From positions 434,001-498,000 of the forward strand of contig NZ_FSRC01000003.1 in the NCBI RefSeq assembly GCF_900129785.1: a stretch of 64,000 nucleotides of DNA, read 5' to 3'. Origin of the DNA: Algoriphagus halophilus. Its GTDB lineage: Bacteria; Bacteroidota; Bacteroidia; Cytophagales; Cyclobacteriaceae. The position numbers were made by a program, and so were the translations under genes. The stretch's first letter is position 1. Every line of letters begins with the position of its first letter. The notes under the pieces were generated by a model. It was given only the letters and a program-made list of their open reading frames with translations, did no database searches and was not told where the DNA came from. Of the stretch, positions 8,523 through 17,312 are shown piece after piece.

Positions 8523-9113
8523 ATGGCTTACCTAGACGAAAATTATTGGTCTCAGCGTTATTTAACCGGTACTACTGGCTGGGATATTGGATACCCTTCT
8601 TATCCACTTGTGCAATATTTAGACCAAATTGTAAATAAGGAGGTTGAAATTCTGATTCCAGGGGCTGGGAATGGGCTAGAAGCTGCTTATGCCTTTCAAA
8701 ATGGCTTTAAAGACATCCATTTATTGGATTTTTCTTTGCATCCTCTTGAAAGCTTTAAAATGAAATTCCCGTCATTTCCGGAATCCCATATCCATCATGA
8801 GGATTTTTTCTACCATAATCATCAATATGATCTCATTTTGGAACAGACCTTTTTCTGTGCATTGGATCCTTCCCTGAGGATTCAATACGTAAACAAAATG
8901 TATGAACTGTTGAAGCCGGGAGGTAAATTGGTAGGCGTGTTATTTAATCAACATTTTGAGAAAGCAGGCCCTCCTTTCGGTGGGGACGTGAAAGAATATC
9001 AATCTTTATTTTCTAAGAAATTTGAGGAAGTGAAAATGGAACCATGTTACAATTCAATTCCAGAAAGGCAAGGCGCTGAATTATTTATTCAAATTCAAAA
9101 GTCAAATACCTAA
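8523..9113 (+). CDS. TPMT-family SAM-dependent methyltransferase
   Basis: A 196-residue class I methyltransferase of the thiopurine methyltransferase-like family. The N-terminal YWSQRYLTGTTGWDIGYPS matches the WxxRY..G.T.WD.G.P family signature. SAM motif I is ILIPGAGNGLEA, followed by HLLDFS. Later come DLILEQTFFCALDP and a post-motif region with LKPGGKLVGVLF. It may methylate a small thiol, halide or other nucleophile; the substrate cannot be read from sequence. Its 3' end overlaps the convergent methyltransferase by 12 bp (9102-9113). Confidence 0.87.
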   Translation: MAYLDENYWSQRYLTGTTGWDIGYPSYPLVQYLDQIVNKEVEILIPGAGNGLEAAYAFQNGFKDIHLLDFSLHPLESFKMKFPSFPESHIHHEDFFYHNHQYDLILEQTFFCALDPSLRIQYVNKMYELLKPGGKLVGVLFNQHFEKAGPPFGGDVKEYQSLFSKKFEEVKMEPCYNSIPERQGAELFIQIQKSNT

Positions 9114-9905
9114 AGTGAAGTGGTCTTTTTTTAATTTGGGATTAAAGAAGACAATTCCACATTCAAAAAAATCCAAACTCAAAAAGACTTGAGGGTGACT
9201 TTTTATTTCATCCCAGGCTTTGTTCATTTCCTTTGACCAATATATATCCCCTATGGCTATGATGCTGTCCTTGTGGATTTTTTCAAGGAGTAATCCAAAG
9301 TAGTTTGTGGCACCATAGTAAGTATGGTTGGCATCTATTAATGCAAAGTCTATCTGATCAAGAGTTGATAATATCTCTGGAAGTTTAGTGGAAATGTCTC
9401 CTAGGATATAGGAAGCATTGGTAAGTTGGGCAGTGGAACGGGCGATTTGTAGGATCTCTTCTGAACCTTCAAAAGTGTATAGATGACCTTTGGTAACTTT
9501 TGATAAATATTGAGTAGTAATCCCCATACAGGTCCCTAATTCAATCACCTGATTTGCTGGGGTTAGCTGGCAAAAATACTGGTAAAGCAATGCATATTTT
9601 TTTGAGCTGGTGCTATACCGGGTAATGTCCGATACTTTTCTTTGATGGGTATTAACTTTTTTAGAACCAGCTCCGAGATCTAGGACTTTAATGTTTTGAG
9701 AGGAGGAAAGTAGGTACTTCCTTACTGCCTCTATTTGTTGGTTGCTCGAAATTTGGGTTTTCAGGTAGTTTTGTAAATCCTGATAGACTTGAAATACAAA
9801 TGGGGATTGTAGGGAGTATCCGTCTACTTTTTTGAGCCAATGGCTTAAAAAGGAGTAAAAAGAGAAGAAATTATTGATCAAATCAATTCTGGAAGATATT
9901 CGCAA
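9102..9905 (-). CDS. Class I SAM-dependent methyltransferase, O-methyltransferase-like
   Basis: A 267-residue protein. The N-terminal ~95 residues are helical. The Rossmann core has motif I VIELGTCMGITTQYLSKV, acidic FEGSEE (SAM ribose contact), ILGDISTKLPE and FALIDANHTYYG. The layout resembles small-molecule O-methyltransferases of the Methyltransf_24 type; substrate unknown. The start is probably the TTG at 9905, since no early in-frame ATG exists. It overlaps the end of apaG by 23 bp, which suggests coupling in an apaG-methyltransferase operon. Confidence 0.82.
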   Translation of the reverse strand: MRISSRIDLINNFFSFYSFLSHWLKKVDGYSLQSPFVFQVYQDLQNYLKTQISSNQQIEAVRKYLLSSSQNIKVLDLGAGSKKVNTHQRKVSDITRYSTSSKKYALLYQYFCQLTPANQVIELGTCMGITTQYLSKVTKGHLYTFEGSEEILQIARSTAQLTNASYILGDISTKLPEILSTLDQIDFALIDANHTYYGATNYFGLLLEKIHKDSIIAIGDIYWSKEMNKAWDEIKSHPQVFLSLDFFECGIVFFNPKLKKDHFTLGI

Positions 9906-10269
9906 TCATTTGGAATTCAGGAACCTCTACTTCAATGCTTTTGCCATCAAATAATTTTTCCATGAAATAGATGCCTTTCATTTTCCCAAGTCCAGATTTC
10001 AGGTTGCAACCAGAAACATAGCTATGAGATTCGCCGGTCTCTAGTATTGGCTGTTGACCAACCACACCATCACCTTCCACGATTTTTAGGGTTTCTGCTG
10101 CATCATAAATCTCCCATTTCCTTCTTAATAATTGAACGGTATATGGGCTTTTATTTTGAATAGTTACTTTGTAGGTGAAAACATAATGGTGCTGATGCGG
10201 ACTGGAAAATTCCGCTTGATAGGTAACCTCTACATTGACATGAATTCCTTCTGTGATAGCAGTAACCAT
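9883..10269 (-). CDS. apaG: ApaG domain protein
   Basis: A 128-residue, single-domain ApaG: an Ig-like beta sandwich with the family motifs YKVTIQNKSPYTVQLLRRKW, then EGDGVVGQQPILETGESHSYVSG and MKGIYFM. ApaG was linked to Co2+ resistance and Mg2+ efflux in enterobacteria; its molecular role remains unclear. It is cytosolic. It has its own promoter and overlaps the downstream methyltransferase gene. It is divergent from ung. Confidence 0.95.
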   Translation of the reverse strand: MVTAITEGIHVNVEVTYQAEFSSPHQHHYVFTYKVTIQNKSPYTVQLLRRKWEIYDAAETLKIVEGDGVVGQQPILETGESHSYVSGCNLKSGLGKMKGIYFMEKLFDGKSIEVEVPEFQMIANIFQN

Positions 10270-10293
10270 AACTTGTTTATTTTAAAAAGAATG

Positions 10294-10323
10294 TAAAGAT
10301 ACAATCGGAAATTGGAAAATCAA
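10294..10323 (-). promoter_or_regulatory. Promoter of apaG
   Basis: Minus strand: TTG (10323-10321), 19-nt spacer, TATCTTTA (10301-10294), one mismatch from TAnnTTTG. It lies about 25 nt upstream of the apaG ATG. Confidence 0.55.
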
Positions 10324-10333
10324 TATTTTGATC

Positions 10334-10996
10334 ATGAATGTAAAAATTGAACCTAGTTGGAAAAAGGTGTTGGAACCTGTATTCCAAAGCGAATCATTTA
10401 TAAATCTAACATCTTTTGTCAAAGAAGAATATTCAAGAGAGGATATTTTTCCCGAAGGAAAAAATATTTTTAACGCTTTTTGGCATTGTCCTTTGGATCA
10501 AATAAAAGTGGTCATTTTAGGTCAAGACCCTTATCATGGACCGGGTCAAGCTCATGGACTTTCTTTTTCAGTTAAACCCGGAATCCCATTTCCTCCTAGT
10601 TTATTAAATATCTTCAAAGAAATAAAAAATGATTTAGGGAAAGACCTTCCATCGAATGGGGACTTAACTCGGTGGGCTGATCAGGGTGTCTTTTTATTAA
10701 ATGCTACTTTGACCGTAAGGGCTCACCAAGCGGGTTCCCATCAAAAAAAAGGCTGGGAGGAATTCACGGATGAAGTAATCAAAAAGGTCAGTGAAAAAAG
10801 GGATCATGTGGTATTTCTACTCTGGGGAGCTTATGCTCAAAAAAAAGCAGAACTTATAGATGCGTCTAAACATCTGATCTTAAAGGCTCCTCATCCAAGT
10901 CCACTCTCAGCACATCGTGGATTTTTGGGCTGTGGTCATTTTTCTAAATCAAATGAATATCTTATTTCTAAAGGGATAAATCCTATTGAATGGTAA
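10334..10996 (+). CDS. ung: Uracil-DNA glycosylase, family 1
   Basis: A 220-residue UDG that removes uracil from DNA to start base-excision repair. Catalytic motif VVILGQDPYHGPGQAHGLSF includes the water-activating Asp. The later HPSPLSAHRGFLGCGHFS motif has the catalytic His and the minor-groove intercalation loop. Length is normal for Ung. A TTG six bases upstream (10328) is in frame, but the ATG at 10334 (MNVKIEPSW) is the more natural start. It is monocistronic, divergent from apaG and convergent with lepB. Confidence 0.97.
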   Translation: MNVKIEPSWKKVLEPVFQSESFINLTSFVKEEYSREDIFPEGKNIFNAFWHCPLDQIKVVILGQDPYHGPGQAHGLSFSVKPGIPFPPSLLNIFKEIKNDLGKDLPSNGDLTRWADQGVFLLNATLTVRAHQAGSHQKKGWEEFTDEVIKKVSEKRDHVVFLLWGAYAQKKAELIDASKHLILKAPHPSPLSAHRGFLGCGHFSKSNEYLISKGINPIEW

Positions 10997-10998
10997 AT

Positions 10999-11027
10999 GA
11001 AAAGGCCGGAAGTTTTTTCCGGCCTTT
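10999..11027. terminator. Bidirectional terminator, ung / lepB
   Basis: AAAGGCCGGAA, loop GTTTT, TTCCGGCCTTT between the two convergent stop codons (10996 and 11034). Confidence 0.85.
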
Positions 11028-11033
11028 AGCATT

Positions 11034-12110
11034 TTATTCGATTCCCTTAAAGAATCTACTCCAGCGTATTTTATTAAACATGGATTCGTACTTATCCAAG
11101 GATAACCATAAGAACCAAGCTTTACCTACAATGTGATCTTCTGGAACAAATCCCCAGAATCTGGAGTCTAAGGAATCGTGCCTGTTGTCCCCCATCATAA
11201 AGTAATAATCTTGTTTGAAAGTATAGTTTTCTACTTTTTGACCATCAATCATCAATGCTCCATCTTGCATCACTACTGAATCATGTCCTTCATATTTCTC
11301 TATTACCAAGAAATACTTTTCTAGATTCTCTTGTGTGAGTTGGATCGTCTCACCCGCAGCAGGAACTTTTAGAGGTCCGTAATGGTCCCTGTTCCATTTA
11401 TAATTGGTATTGGCAGGGTAAATGGCAGGGTCTCTGAAATCTGCTCTTTCTATCCTTTTATTGACAGAAGTAACCACGGGAGAAGATTCAAGTCTTGAAA
11501 TGACTTCTTCGGTAGCAAAGACTAAATATCCAGAGCCGTCTGTAAATGCCAAAAAGCTTTCAGGGTTTACTCCGTACTCCATAAAAAAGTCCGCATTCAA
11601 TGGACGAGAAGTAATCACATCGTAAGAAAACTGCATCTCCTCAGGCTTCATCGCAGATTCCCCATTGATAAATAGTTCAGCACTTTTTATTTCGATTACA
11701 TCTCCTGGTATCCCTACAGCTCTTTTGATGTAATTGGTCTTTAAATCCGGCGGATATTGAAATTCAACTGGATAATTAAATACTACCACATCATAGCGTT
11801 CTACATCACTAAAACCCGGAAGTCGGTAATAAGGAAGTTGAATTGCATCACTATAGGATGGGAGATCAGTCCCCCAGATTTTTTGATGCGTTAAAGGTAC
11901 TTGAAGAGGAGTTTTAGGAATTCTAGTTCCATAATGCATTTTGCTTACAAACAAAAAGTCTCCTACTAATAGGGATTTCTCCATGGAAGCAGTTGGAATA
12001 GTAAAAGGCTCCAACAATAACCATCTTATCAAGCTTGCTGCCACTACAGCGAAAACCAAAGCATCGACCCATTCACGGGTAGGGGATTTTTTCTTTTTAG
12101 GTTGGCTCAT
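11034..12110 (-). CDS. lepB: Signal peptidase I
   Basis: A 358-residue inner-membrane protease that removes Sec and Tat signal peptides. One N-terminal membrane segment (~15-33) precedes the catalytic Ser in PTASMEKSLLVGD (S42). The general-base Lys is in YIKRAVGIPGD (K129), and the GDNRHDSLDSRFWG box is near the C-terminus. It is longer than typical LepB because of an insertion between boxes D and E, common in Bacteroidota. It is the last gene of the parA-parB-DUF5683-dapB-lepB operon, 16 bp after dapB. It would process the many exported proteins encoded in this window. Confidence 0.97.
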   Translation of the reverse strand: MSQPKKKKSPTREWVDALVFAVVAASLIRWLLLEPFTIPTASMEKSLLVGDFLFVSKMHYGTRIPKTPLQVPLTHQKIWGTDLPSYSDAIQLPYYRLPGFSDVERYDVVVFNYPVEFQYPPDLKTNYIKRAVGIPGDVIEIKSAELFINGESAMKPEEMQFSYDVITSRPLNADFFMEYGVNPESFLAFTDGSGYLVFATEEVISRLESSPVVTSVNKRIERADFRDPAIYPANTNYKWNRDHYGPLKVPAAGETIQLTQENLEKYFLVIEKYEGHDSVVMQDGALMIDGQKVENYTFKQDYYFMMGDNRHDSLDSRFWGFVPEDHIVGKAWFLWLSLDKYESMFNKIRWSRFFKGIE

Positions 12111-12126
12111 TTTTAATTAAATAATT

Positions 12127-12849
12127 TCAGAAAGATAGAAAATCATCCATTGAAAGCACTCCTTTCTTTTCAGGAATCCACTCAGCAACCAATACTGCGC
12201 CAAGTGCAAACCCTTGTCTGCTATGAGCTGTATGAGTTATTTCTAGGTCATCAATAGGAGATTGGTATCTAATAATATGGGTGCCCGGTGCTGGATCAAT
12301 CCTTTTTGAGGTGATCTCTACAGACTCTTCACTAGATGGAGTCTCTCCATTCAAATTCCAGGTGTTTTTCGAATTTAGATTTTTAATGATTCCCTCTGCC
12401 AACGTAATAGCAGTACCAGAAGGGGCGTCCTTTTTAGCAGTATGATGGATTTCCTCTATAGAGACTCCATAACCAGTAGTCTCGTTCATTAACTTGGAAA
12501 GGAATTCATTCACTTTAAAAAAGATATTGACGCCAATGCTAAAATTGGAAGCGTAGAAAAAGCTTCCGTTTTTATCGAGGGTCATTTTTTCAATTTCAGA
12601 TTTTTTGTCCAGCCAGCCGGTGGTTCCAACTACTACAGGAACACCATGGTTGATTGCCCAAGAAATATTCTCAAAAGCGGCTTCAGGTTGGCTGAACTCG
12701 ATGGCTACATCTACATCTTTAGGGTCTAGCTTCTGTAAATCCTCCTTGTTGTCGATATTTATTTTGCCAGCGATGGAATGGCCTCTGGATTCAGCGATTT
12801 CGCCGATAATCTTTCCCATTTTGCCATATCCAAGTAATAATATGTTCAT
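12127..12849 (-). CDS. dapB: 4-hydroxy-tetrahydrodipicolinate reductase
   Basis: A 240-residue enzyme of the diaminopimelate/lysine pathway that reduces 4-hydroxy-tetrahydrodipicolinate with NAD(P)H. It has the N-terminal Rossmann motif LLGYGKMGKIIGE and then VVVGTTGW. The catalytic EIHHTAKKDAPSGTA carries the His-His pair and Lys. The C-terminal SRQGFALGAVLVAEW is typical. It lies 1 bp after the DUF5683 gene on the minus strand. Confidence 0.97.
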   Translation of the reverse strand: MNILLLGYGKMGKIIGEIAESRGHSIAGKINIDNKEDLQKLDPKDVDVAIEFSQPEAAFENISWAINHGVPVVVGTTGWLDKKSEIEKMTLDKNGSFFYASNFSIGVNIFFKVNEFLSKLMNETTGYGVSIEEIHHTAKKDAPSGTAITLAEGIIKNLNSKNTWNLNGETPSSEESVEITSKRIDPAPGTHIIRYQSPIDDLEITHTAHSRQGFALGAVLVAEWIPEKKGVLSMDDFLSF

Positions 12850-12850
12850 T

Positions 12851-13456
12851 TTAAAATTTGAGTTTTAAAGATACTCCCATTGTATTGTTGTTTGCGGAGA
12901 GGTTTTCCATATACGGTTCTAAACCCAAAGCCAAATCTTCAGAAATATCAAAGCCTGAAAGATGAGCATCCACATTTGCATCAATCAGATTCAATGCATA
13001 AATACCGGCCAAAAGTAAGAAACATAAGTCTCTATTTCTTCTCCAATAATCCACATTCCTAACTAATGCCTCTCGATTCAAATTTGGGAAGTCATTTGAA
13101 ATCCCATCATCGAAATCAAATAATGCTTGACGAAAAACTTGATACCGGCGATTATTAAACCGAATGAAGTAAATATCAGTCATAATTCCAGCATAAAGAA
13201 TCGGGACTTTCCATGCTTTATTATTGTATACCTGCCCTGCTCCAGGTAGGATAGCAGACAATAAGGTGGCTTTTCTTGGGTTTTTTGGAAGATTGGAGTA
13301 GTCAGGTTTTTCCTTTTCTTCAGATTTCGGTCTTGACTCCACCTCTACTTGCTGAGCCATAGCTGACCAAGTTACAAATAAGGACAAAACCAAAAGTCCC
13401 ATGAAGATCCATGGGGCTTTAATTTTAATAATTTTATGAAAATTTAAGGTTTTCAA
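12851..13456 (-). CDS. DUF5683 domain membrane protein
   Basis: A 201-residue exported or membrane protein. An N-terminal hydrophobic segment (IFMGLLVLSLFVTWSAMAQ, ~17-35) looks like a signal peptide. The DUF5683 core follows: PRKATLLSAILPGAGQVYNNKAWKVPILYAG, a YWRRNRDL motif, and FLLLAGIYALNLIDANVDAHL as a second hydrophobic helix. Function is unknown. The placement between parB and dapB with 1-3 bp gaps is a recurring Bacteroidota arrangement, suggesting a cell-cycle or envelope role (inference). Confidence 0.88.
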   Translation of the reverse strand: MKTLNFHKIIKIKAPWIFMGLLVLSLFVTWSAMAQQVEVESRPKSEEKEKPDYSNLPKNPRKATLLSAILPGAGQVYNNKAWKVPILYAGIMTDIYFIRFNNRRYQVFRQALFDFDDGISNDFPNLNREALVRNVDYWRRNRDLCFLLLAGIYALNLIDANVDAHLSGFDISEDLALGLEPYMENLSANNNTMGVSLKLKF

Positions 13457-13459
13457 AGG

Positions 13460-14371
13460 TCAAATGATTTCCAGTATTTCCAGAATTCGATTTAGATCTG
13501 ATGTTGAAGTAAATGGAATTTTTATTTCTCCTTTGTTCTTGTCATTTGACTTGAGAGAGACTTTTGTTCCAAAATGTGAAGCCAGTCTTTGTTGAATTTT
13601 ACTGATTTCGTACTTCTTTACAGGATCTAATTCAGGAGCAGATTTTTTCTCAGGTTTACCTTCATTCAAAGCTTTTACCAAAGCCTCTACTTTCCTAACA
13701 CTTAATTCTTCCTCAACCGCTTTTTTAAAAATAGCTAATTGCTTATCAACATCCTCTATATTGATCAAGGCTCTCGCATGCCCCATTGAAATTTGTTGGT
13801 CTCTGATAGCAGCTTGAATGGTTGGTGGAAGTTTTAGCAGTCTCAGGTAATTATTAACCGTTGTTCGGTTTTTACCGACTCTATCCCCCAATTGCTCTTG
13901 CTTCAAATCGCATTCAGCAAGTAGTCTTTGATAGGAGTGAGCAATTTCCAAAGCATTTAAATTTTCTCTTTGGATGTTTTCTATCAATGCCATTTCCAGC
14001 ATTTGCTGATCATTGGCAGTCCTTACATAAGCAGGGATTTGTGCCAAACCAGCCAGCTTGGATGCTTGGAATCTTCGTTCTCCGGAGATTAACTGATATT
14101 CATTGGTATCAAGTTTTCTTACCGTGATGGGTTGAATGATCCCTTGAACTTTGATGGATTCAGACAGTTCGCTTAGCGCATCTTTATCGAAATGTACTCT
14201 TGGTTGAAAAGGGTTTACCTGAATTTGATCCAATGGAATCTCGAAAATTCCAGTTTTCACTACTTCCGGTAGAATTTCCTCAGACTTGTGCTTAGCAGGA
14301 CTATCCTCCAGTAAAGCTCCAAGGCCTCTGCCAAGTGCACTTTTTTTTCGATTTGGCTTATTGTCTGACAT
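13460..14371 (-). CDS. parB: Chromosome-partitioning protein ParB
   Basis: A 303-residue ParB/Spo0J. It starts with the common KKSALGRGLGALLED and has the N-terminal CTPase motifs NPFQPR and ISGERRFQASKLAG. The HTH domain follows (QEQLGDRVGKNRTTVNNYLRLLKLP), with ISMGHARALI and a C-terminal dimerisation domain. It loads on parS sites and spreads by CTP-dependent clamping to segregate origins. It lies 2 bp after parA. No canonical parS palindrome was recognised in the window by eye. Confidence 0.97.
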   Translation of the reverse strand: MSDNKPNRKKSALGRGLGALLEDSPAKHKSEEILPEVVKTGIFEIPLDQIQVNPFQPRVHFDKDALSELSESIKVQGIIQPITVRKLDTNEYQLISGERRFQASKLAGLAQIPAYVRTANDQQMLEMALIENIQRENLNALEIAHSYQRLLAECDLKQEQLGDRVGKNRTTVNNYLRLLKLPPTIQAAIRDQQISMGHARALINIEDVDKQLAIFKKAVEEELSVRKVEALVKALNEGKPEKKSAPELDPVKKYEISKIQQRLASHFGTKVSLKSNDKNKGEIKIPFTSTSDLNRILEILEII

Positions 14372-14373
14372 AA

Positions 14374-15156
14374 TTAACTATTCACTTTTTGAAGATCATT
14401 CTTTTGGGCAATTTCATTCGCCAAGTTTAAATAAGCGACTGCCCCTTTGCCTTCCGCATCAAATGCAATTGCAGGAAGGCCAAAAGAAGGCGCTTCACTC
14501 AAACGTACATTCCTCGGTATAATTGTCTCGAAGACCATGTTCTTAAAATGCATTCTCACTTCCTCCACTACTTGGTTGGAAAGTCGTAGACGCACGTCAT
14601 ACATTGTCAACAAAATCCCTTCAATTTCCAAATCTGGGTTCAGTCTTGTCTGGATAATTTTAATGGTGTTCAGGAGTTTTCCTAAACCTTCCAAAGCAAA
14701 GTATTCACATTGAACAGGAATAATCACGGAGTTGGCTGCAGTAAGGGCATTGATGGTAATCAATCCTAGGGAAGGAGAACAATCTATAATAATGAAATCG
14801 TATTGTTCCCGAACATTCGCAATTACCCCACGCATCTTTTCTTCACGATTATCCAAATTAATCATTTCTACTTCAGCTCCCACCAAATCAATATGAGAAG
14901 GAACTAAATCCAGGTACTCAAGCTCTGTTTTAATGATGATTTCATTGATGTCGATTTCATCCACCATACATTCATAAATGCTGGTATTGATTGATTTGGG
15001 ATCTTGTCCTAAACCAGATGTAGTATTTGCTTGTGGATCTGCATCGATCACCAAGGTTTTATATTCCAGTACAGCAAGGCTGGCAGCGAGATTCATCGCA
15101 GTTGTGGTTTTTCCCACACCACCTTTTTGATTGGCAATGGCAATGATTTTTCCCAT
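14374..15156 (-). CDS. parA: Chromosome-partitioning ATPase ParA
   Basis: A 260-residue ParA/Soj with the deviant Walker A motif KGGVGKTTT at residues 11-19, then [13 protein letters not shown], Walker [15 protein letters not shown], and [14 protein letters not shown]. It is an ATP-dependent, DNA-binding partner of ParB. It is the first gene of the five-gene minus-strand operon ending in lepB. No consensus promoter was found upstream, but an inverted repeat lies there (15180-15257). Confidence 0.98.
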   Translation of the reverse strand: MGKIIAIANQKGGVGKTTTAMNLAASLAVLEYKTLVIDADPQANTTSGLGQDPKSINTSIYECMVDEIDINEIIIKTELEYLDLVPSHIDLVGAEVEMINLDNREEKMRGVIANVREQYDFIIIDCSPSLGLITINALTAANSVIIPVQCEYFALEGLGKLLNTIKIIQTRLNPDLEIEGILLTMYDVRLRLSNQVVEEVRMHFKNMVFETIIPRNVRLSEAPSFGLPAIAFDAEGKGAVAYLNLANEIAQKNDLQKVNS

Positions 15157-15464
15157 GTTAATTTTTTCTCGGGTAATTGAATACCAATATTAAGCAAAAT
15201 CAATTCTTTTATGGCTGATGAAGTCGGTTTTTTTGAACTGACAATAGAATTGGTATTTGTTCGTTTAGCAGATTGTTTTTTTTAAGTAGAAGTTATAAGT
15301 GTCGATAAATCAAGTTTTTGCAACAGGGTTGGAGAGCTTTTTCAGAAAATGTTCTGCTACAAAATTTTAGAAATTTTATTAAACTGTCATTTAATGTCAG
15401 AACTTTTTATGTAGGACAAATGGCCTAAATAAAAAAAGGAGCTCTTTGGAAGCTCCCTTTAAAT
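15157..15464. other. Intergenic region upstream of parA
   Basis: About 308 bp between yidC and parA, both on the minus strand. It should hold the parA operon promoter, but no CAAAnnTA (reverse -7) was found. A spaced inverted repeat AATACCAAT (15180-15188) / ATTGGTATT (15249-15257) and the yidC terminator (15431-15460) are the only structures seen. Confidence 0.45.
15431..15460 (-). terminator. Terminator of yidC
   Basis: Minus strand: GGGAGCTTCCAAAGAGCTCC forms a short stem (GGAGCT/AGCTCC) followed by seven T. Confidence 0.75.
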
Positions 15465-17267
15465 TTATTTCTTTCTATTGGCATCAGCAGCTTTCATAGC
15501 TTCCTCTAGCTTTTGCTGAAATTTAGATTTCTTTTTATTGACATTTTTGGCCTTGCTTTCTTCCACTTTTGCTCTGATTTTATCATCATCTACAAACAGT
15601 TTGATTAATGCCTGCTGACCAAATGTCACCATGTTGGATACGAAGTAATAGAAACTCAATCCAGCAGGGTAGGAGTTCAAGATAAACATGAACATTACCG
15701 GCATGATGTACCCAAGGTTTTTCATTGGTCCCTGAGCGGTGGTCAGTTGATTATTGAAATGTGTATAGATCAACTGTGAAACCGTCATCAATAAGGTAAA
15801 CAAACTGACGTGTGATCCATAGAATGGAATTGTAAAAGGCAAATTGATAAAGGTATCGTACGTCGATAAGTCACTTGCCCAAAGGAAAGATTCTTGCCTA
15901 AGTTGTATTGCATTAGGAAAGAAGAAGAACATGGCAAACAGGAATGGCATCTGCAATACCATTGGTAGACAACCTGAAATAGGACTTACTCCCAATTGAC
16001 CAAAAAGCTTCATTTGCTCTTGTTGCATTTTGGTTTGGTCATCTCCGTATTTTTCCTTCAACTCATCAATTTCCGGTTTGATTACCCGCATTTTAGCCAT
16101 CCCTATGTAAGATTTATAGGTCAATGGAGAGAGGGCAAGCTTAATGATCAATACTATAAGAATAATGATGACCCCGTAATTGCTGAAATACTTTTCAAGG
16201 AAAGCGAATAGGTTGACAATGATGTACTTATTCACCCAGCTCACAAAGAAGTATCCCATGTCGACATTCTTTTCGAAGCCTTCAGTTACTTTCTTTAACG
16301 TTTTATAATTGTCAGGACCAAAGTAATAGGTGTAGTTTGCTGATCCATCTTTTAGAGGAATACTTAAAGACGCCTCCATAGATCTGACGATGGAGCTATC
16401 CTGTGGAGTACTTTGTGCGAGACTTACATTCTGAAATGAATCCTCAGCTATGATACCTGCTGTAAAGAAGCGCTGGCTGAATCCAATCCACTTTACTGGC
16501 TCTGCAACTTGTTCTTGTTCTAGGTCATCACCAACTCCCAAGTTTTCATAAGAACCTGAGCTCAAATAATAATTAACCTGAGATTTTCTCCTGGATTCAG
16601 CTAAATCTTTTTCTTGGGCTTTTACCAAATCAGACCACGCTAATTGGATATTGTCACCAGTGAAGAAGCCATTAAAACGTTCAATTTTGAATGACTTGTT
16701 TACTTCATAGGTTCCGTCTTTAAGCTTGAAAATATGAGAAATTTTCCCGCTCTCAGTAGCTGCACTTAGAGTCAGAATATGGGTGGTAATACCCTCTTCA
16801 TCCTGTTCAGTACTTGCTTCAGAAGTATAGTATAGCTCATTCAAGGAAATATTCCCCATTCTACTTTCTATGCTAAAGTCCATTGTTGAACTTTCAGCAT
16901 CAAGAAGCAATAAAGGTTCTTCTTTCCAATTCTTGAATTCTTTCAGGTTTACTTCATCTACTATCGCTCCTTTAGTTGAAATAGCAACCTGTATGAGATC
17001 GTTTTCTAGGGTGACTTGGTTTTCCTCTCCTGAAGTCAAAGTGGCTACAACACCATATTTAGCGATTTTTTCCGCTGAAACTAAGCTGTCGCTTTCTGCT
17101 AGAACCTGACTTTGCATAGCAGGTTGAGGTTCCTGAGTTGCGCTTTCCGTTTGAACTGGAGTTTGTGTCTCTTCTACTGGAATTTCTGGGCCACTCGCAA
17201 AGAAAAAGGAGTAGATTAGAATTACTGCAGCAAAAAGGATTAAACCTGTCGCTTGATTTTTGTCCAT
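15465..17267 (-). CDS. yidC: Membrane protein insertase YidC
   Basis: A 600-residue Gram-negative type YidC. An N-terminal membrane anchor (~5-24) precedes a large periplasmic beta domain (~70-330). The conserved 60KD_IMP insertase core follows with five helices (YGVIIILIVLIIKLALSPLT, then GCLPMVLQMPFLFAMFFFF and the last segments near 490-560). The C-terminal tail is very basic (KKKSKFQQKL), fitting ribosome contact. It inserts and folds inner-membrane proteins with or without SecYEG. It lies 45 bp after pyrG, and a small CGGGA/TCCCG hairpin (17284-17299) sits in the gap. Confidence 0.97.
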   Translation of the reverse strand: MDKNQATGLILFAAVILIYSFFFASGPEIPVEETQTPVQTESATQEPQPAMQSQVLAESDSLVSAEKIAKYGVVATLTSGEENQVTLENDLIQVAISTKGAIVDEVNLKEFKNWKEEPLLLLDAESSTMDFSIESRMGNISLNELYYTSEASTEQDEEGITTHILTLSAATESGKISHIFKLKDGTYEVNKSFKIERFNGFFTGDNIQLAWSDLVKAQEKDLAESRRKSQVNYYLSSGSYENLGVGDDLEQEQVAEPVKWIGFSQRFFTAGIIAEDSFQNVSLAQSTPQDSSIVRSMEASLSIPLKDGSANYTYYFGPDNYKTLKKVTEGFEKNVDMGYFFVSWVNKYIIVNLFAFLEKYFSNYGVIIILIVLIIKLALSPLTYKSYIGMAKMRVIKPEIDELKEKYGDDQTKMQQEQMKLFGQLGVSPISGCLPMVLQMPFLFAMFFFFPNAIQLRQESFLWASDLSTYDTFINLPFTIPFYGSHVSLFTLLMTVSQLIYTHFNNQLTTAQGPMKNLGYIMPVMFMFILNSYPAGLSFYYFVSNMVTFGQQALIKLFVDDDKIRAKVEESKAKNVNKKKSKFQQKLEEAMKAADANRKK

Positions 17268-17312
17268 AATAATAGGATAGTATCGGGAATTAGATCCCGC
17301 AAATAAACTGTG

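Noticed and set aside
13460..15464. parS sites near parA/parB
   Set aside because: Looked for the canonical TGTTTCACGTGAAACA-type palindrome near parAB by eye and found none. A motif search of the full genome is needed.
17284..17299. CGGGA/TCCCG hairpin between pyrG and yidC as a terminator
   Set aside because: The stem is only 5 bp and no T-run follows, so read-through from pyrG to yidC is more likely.
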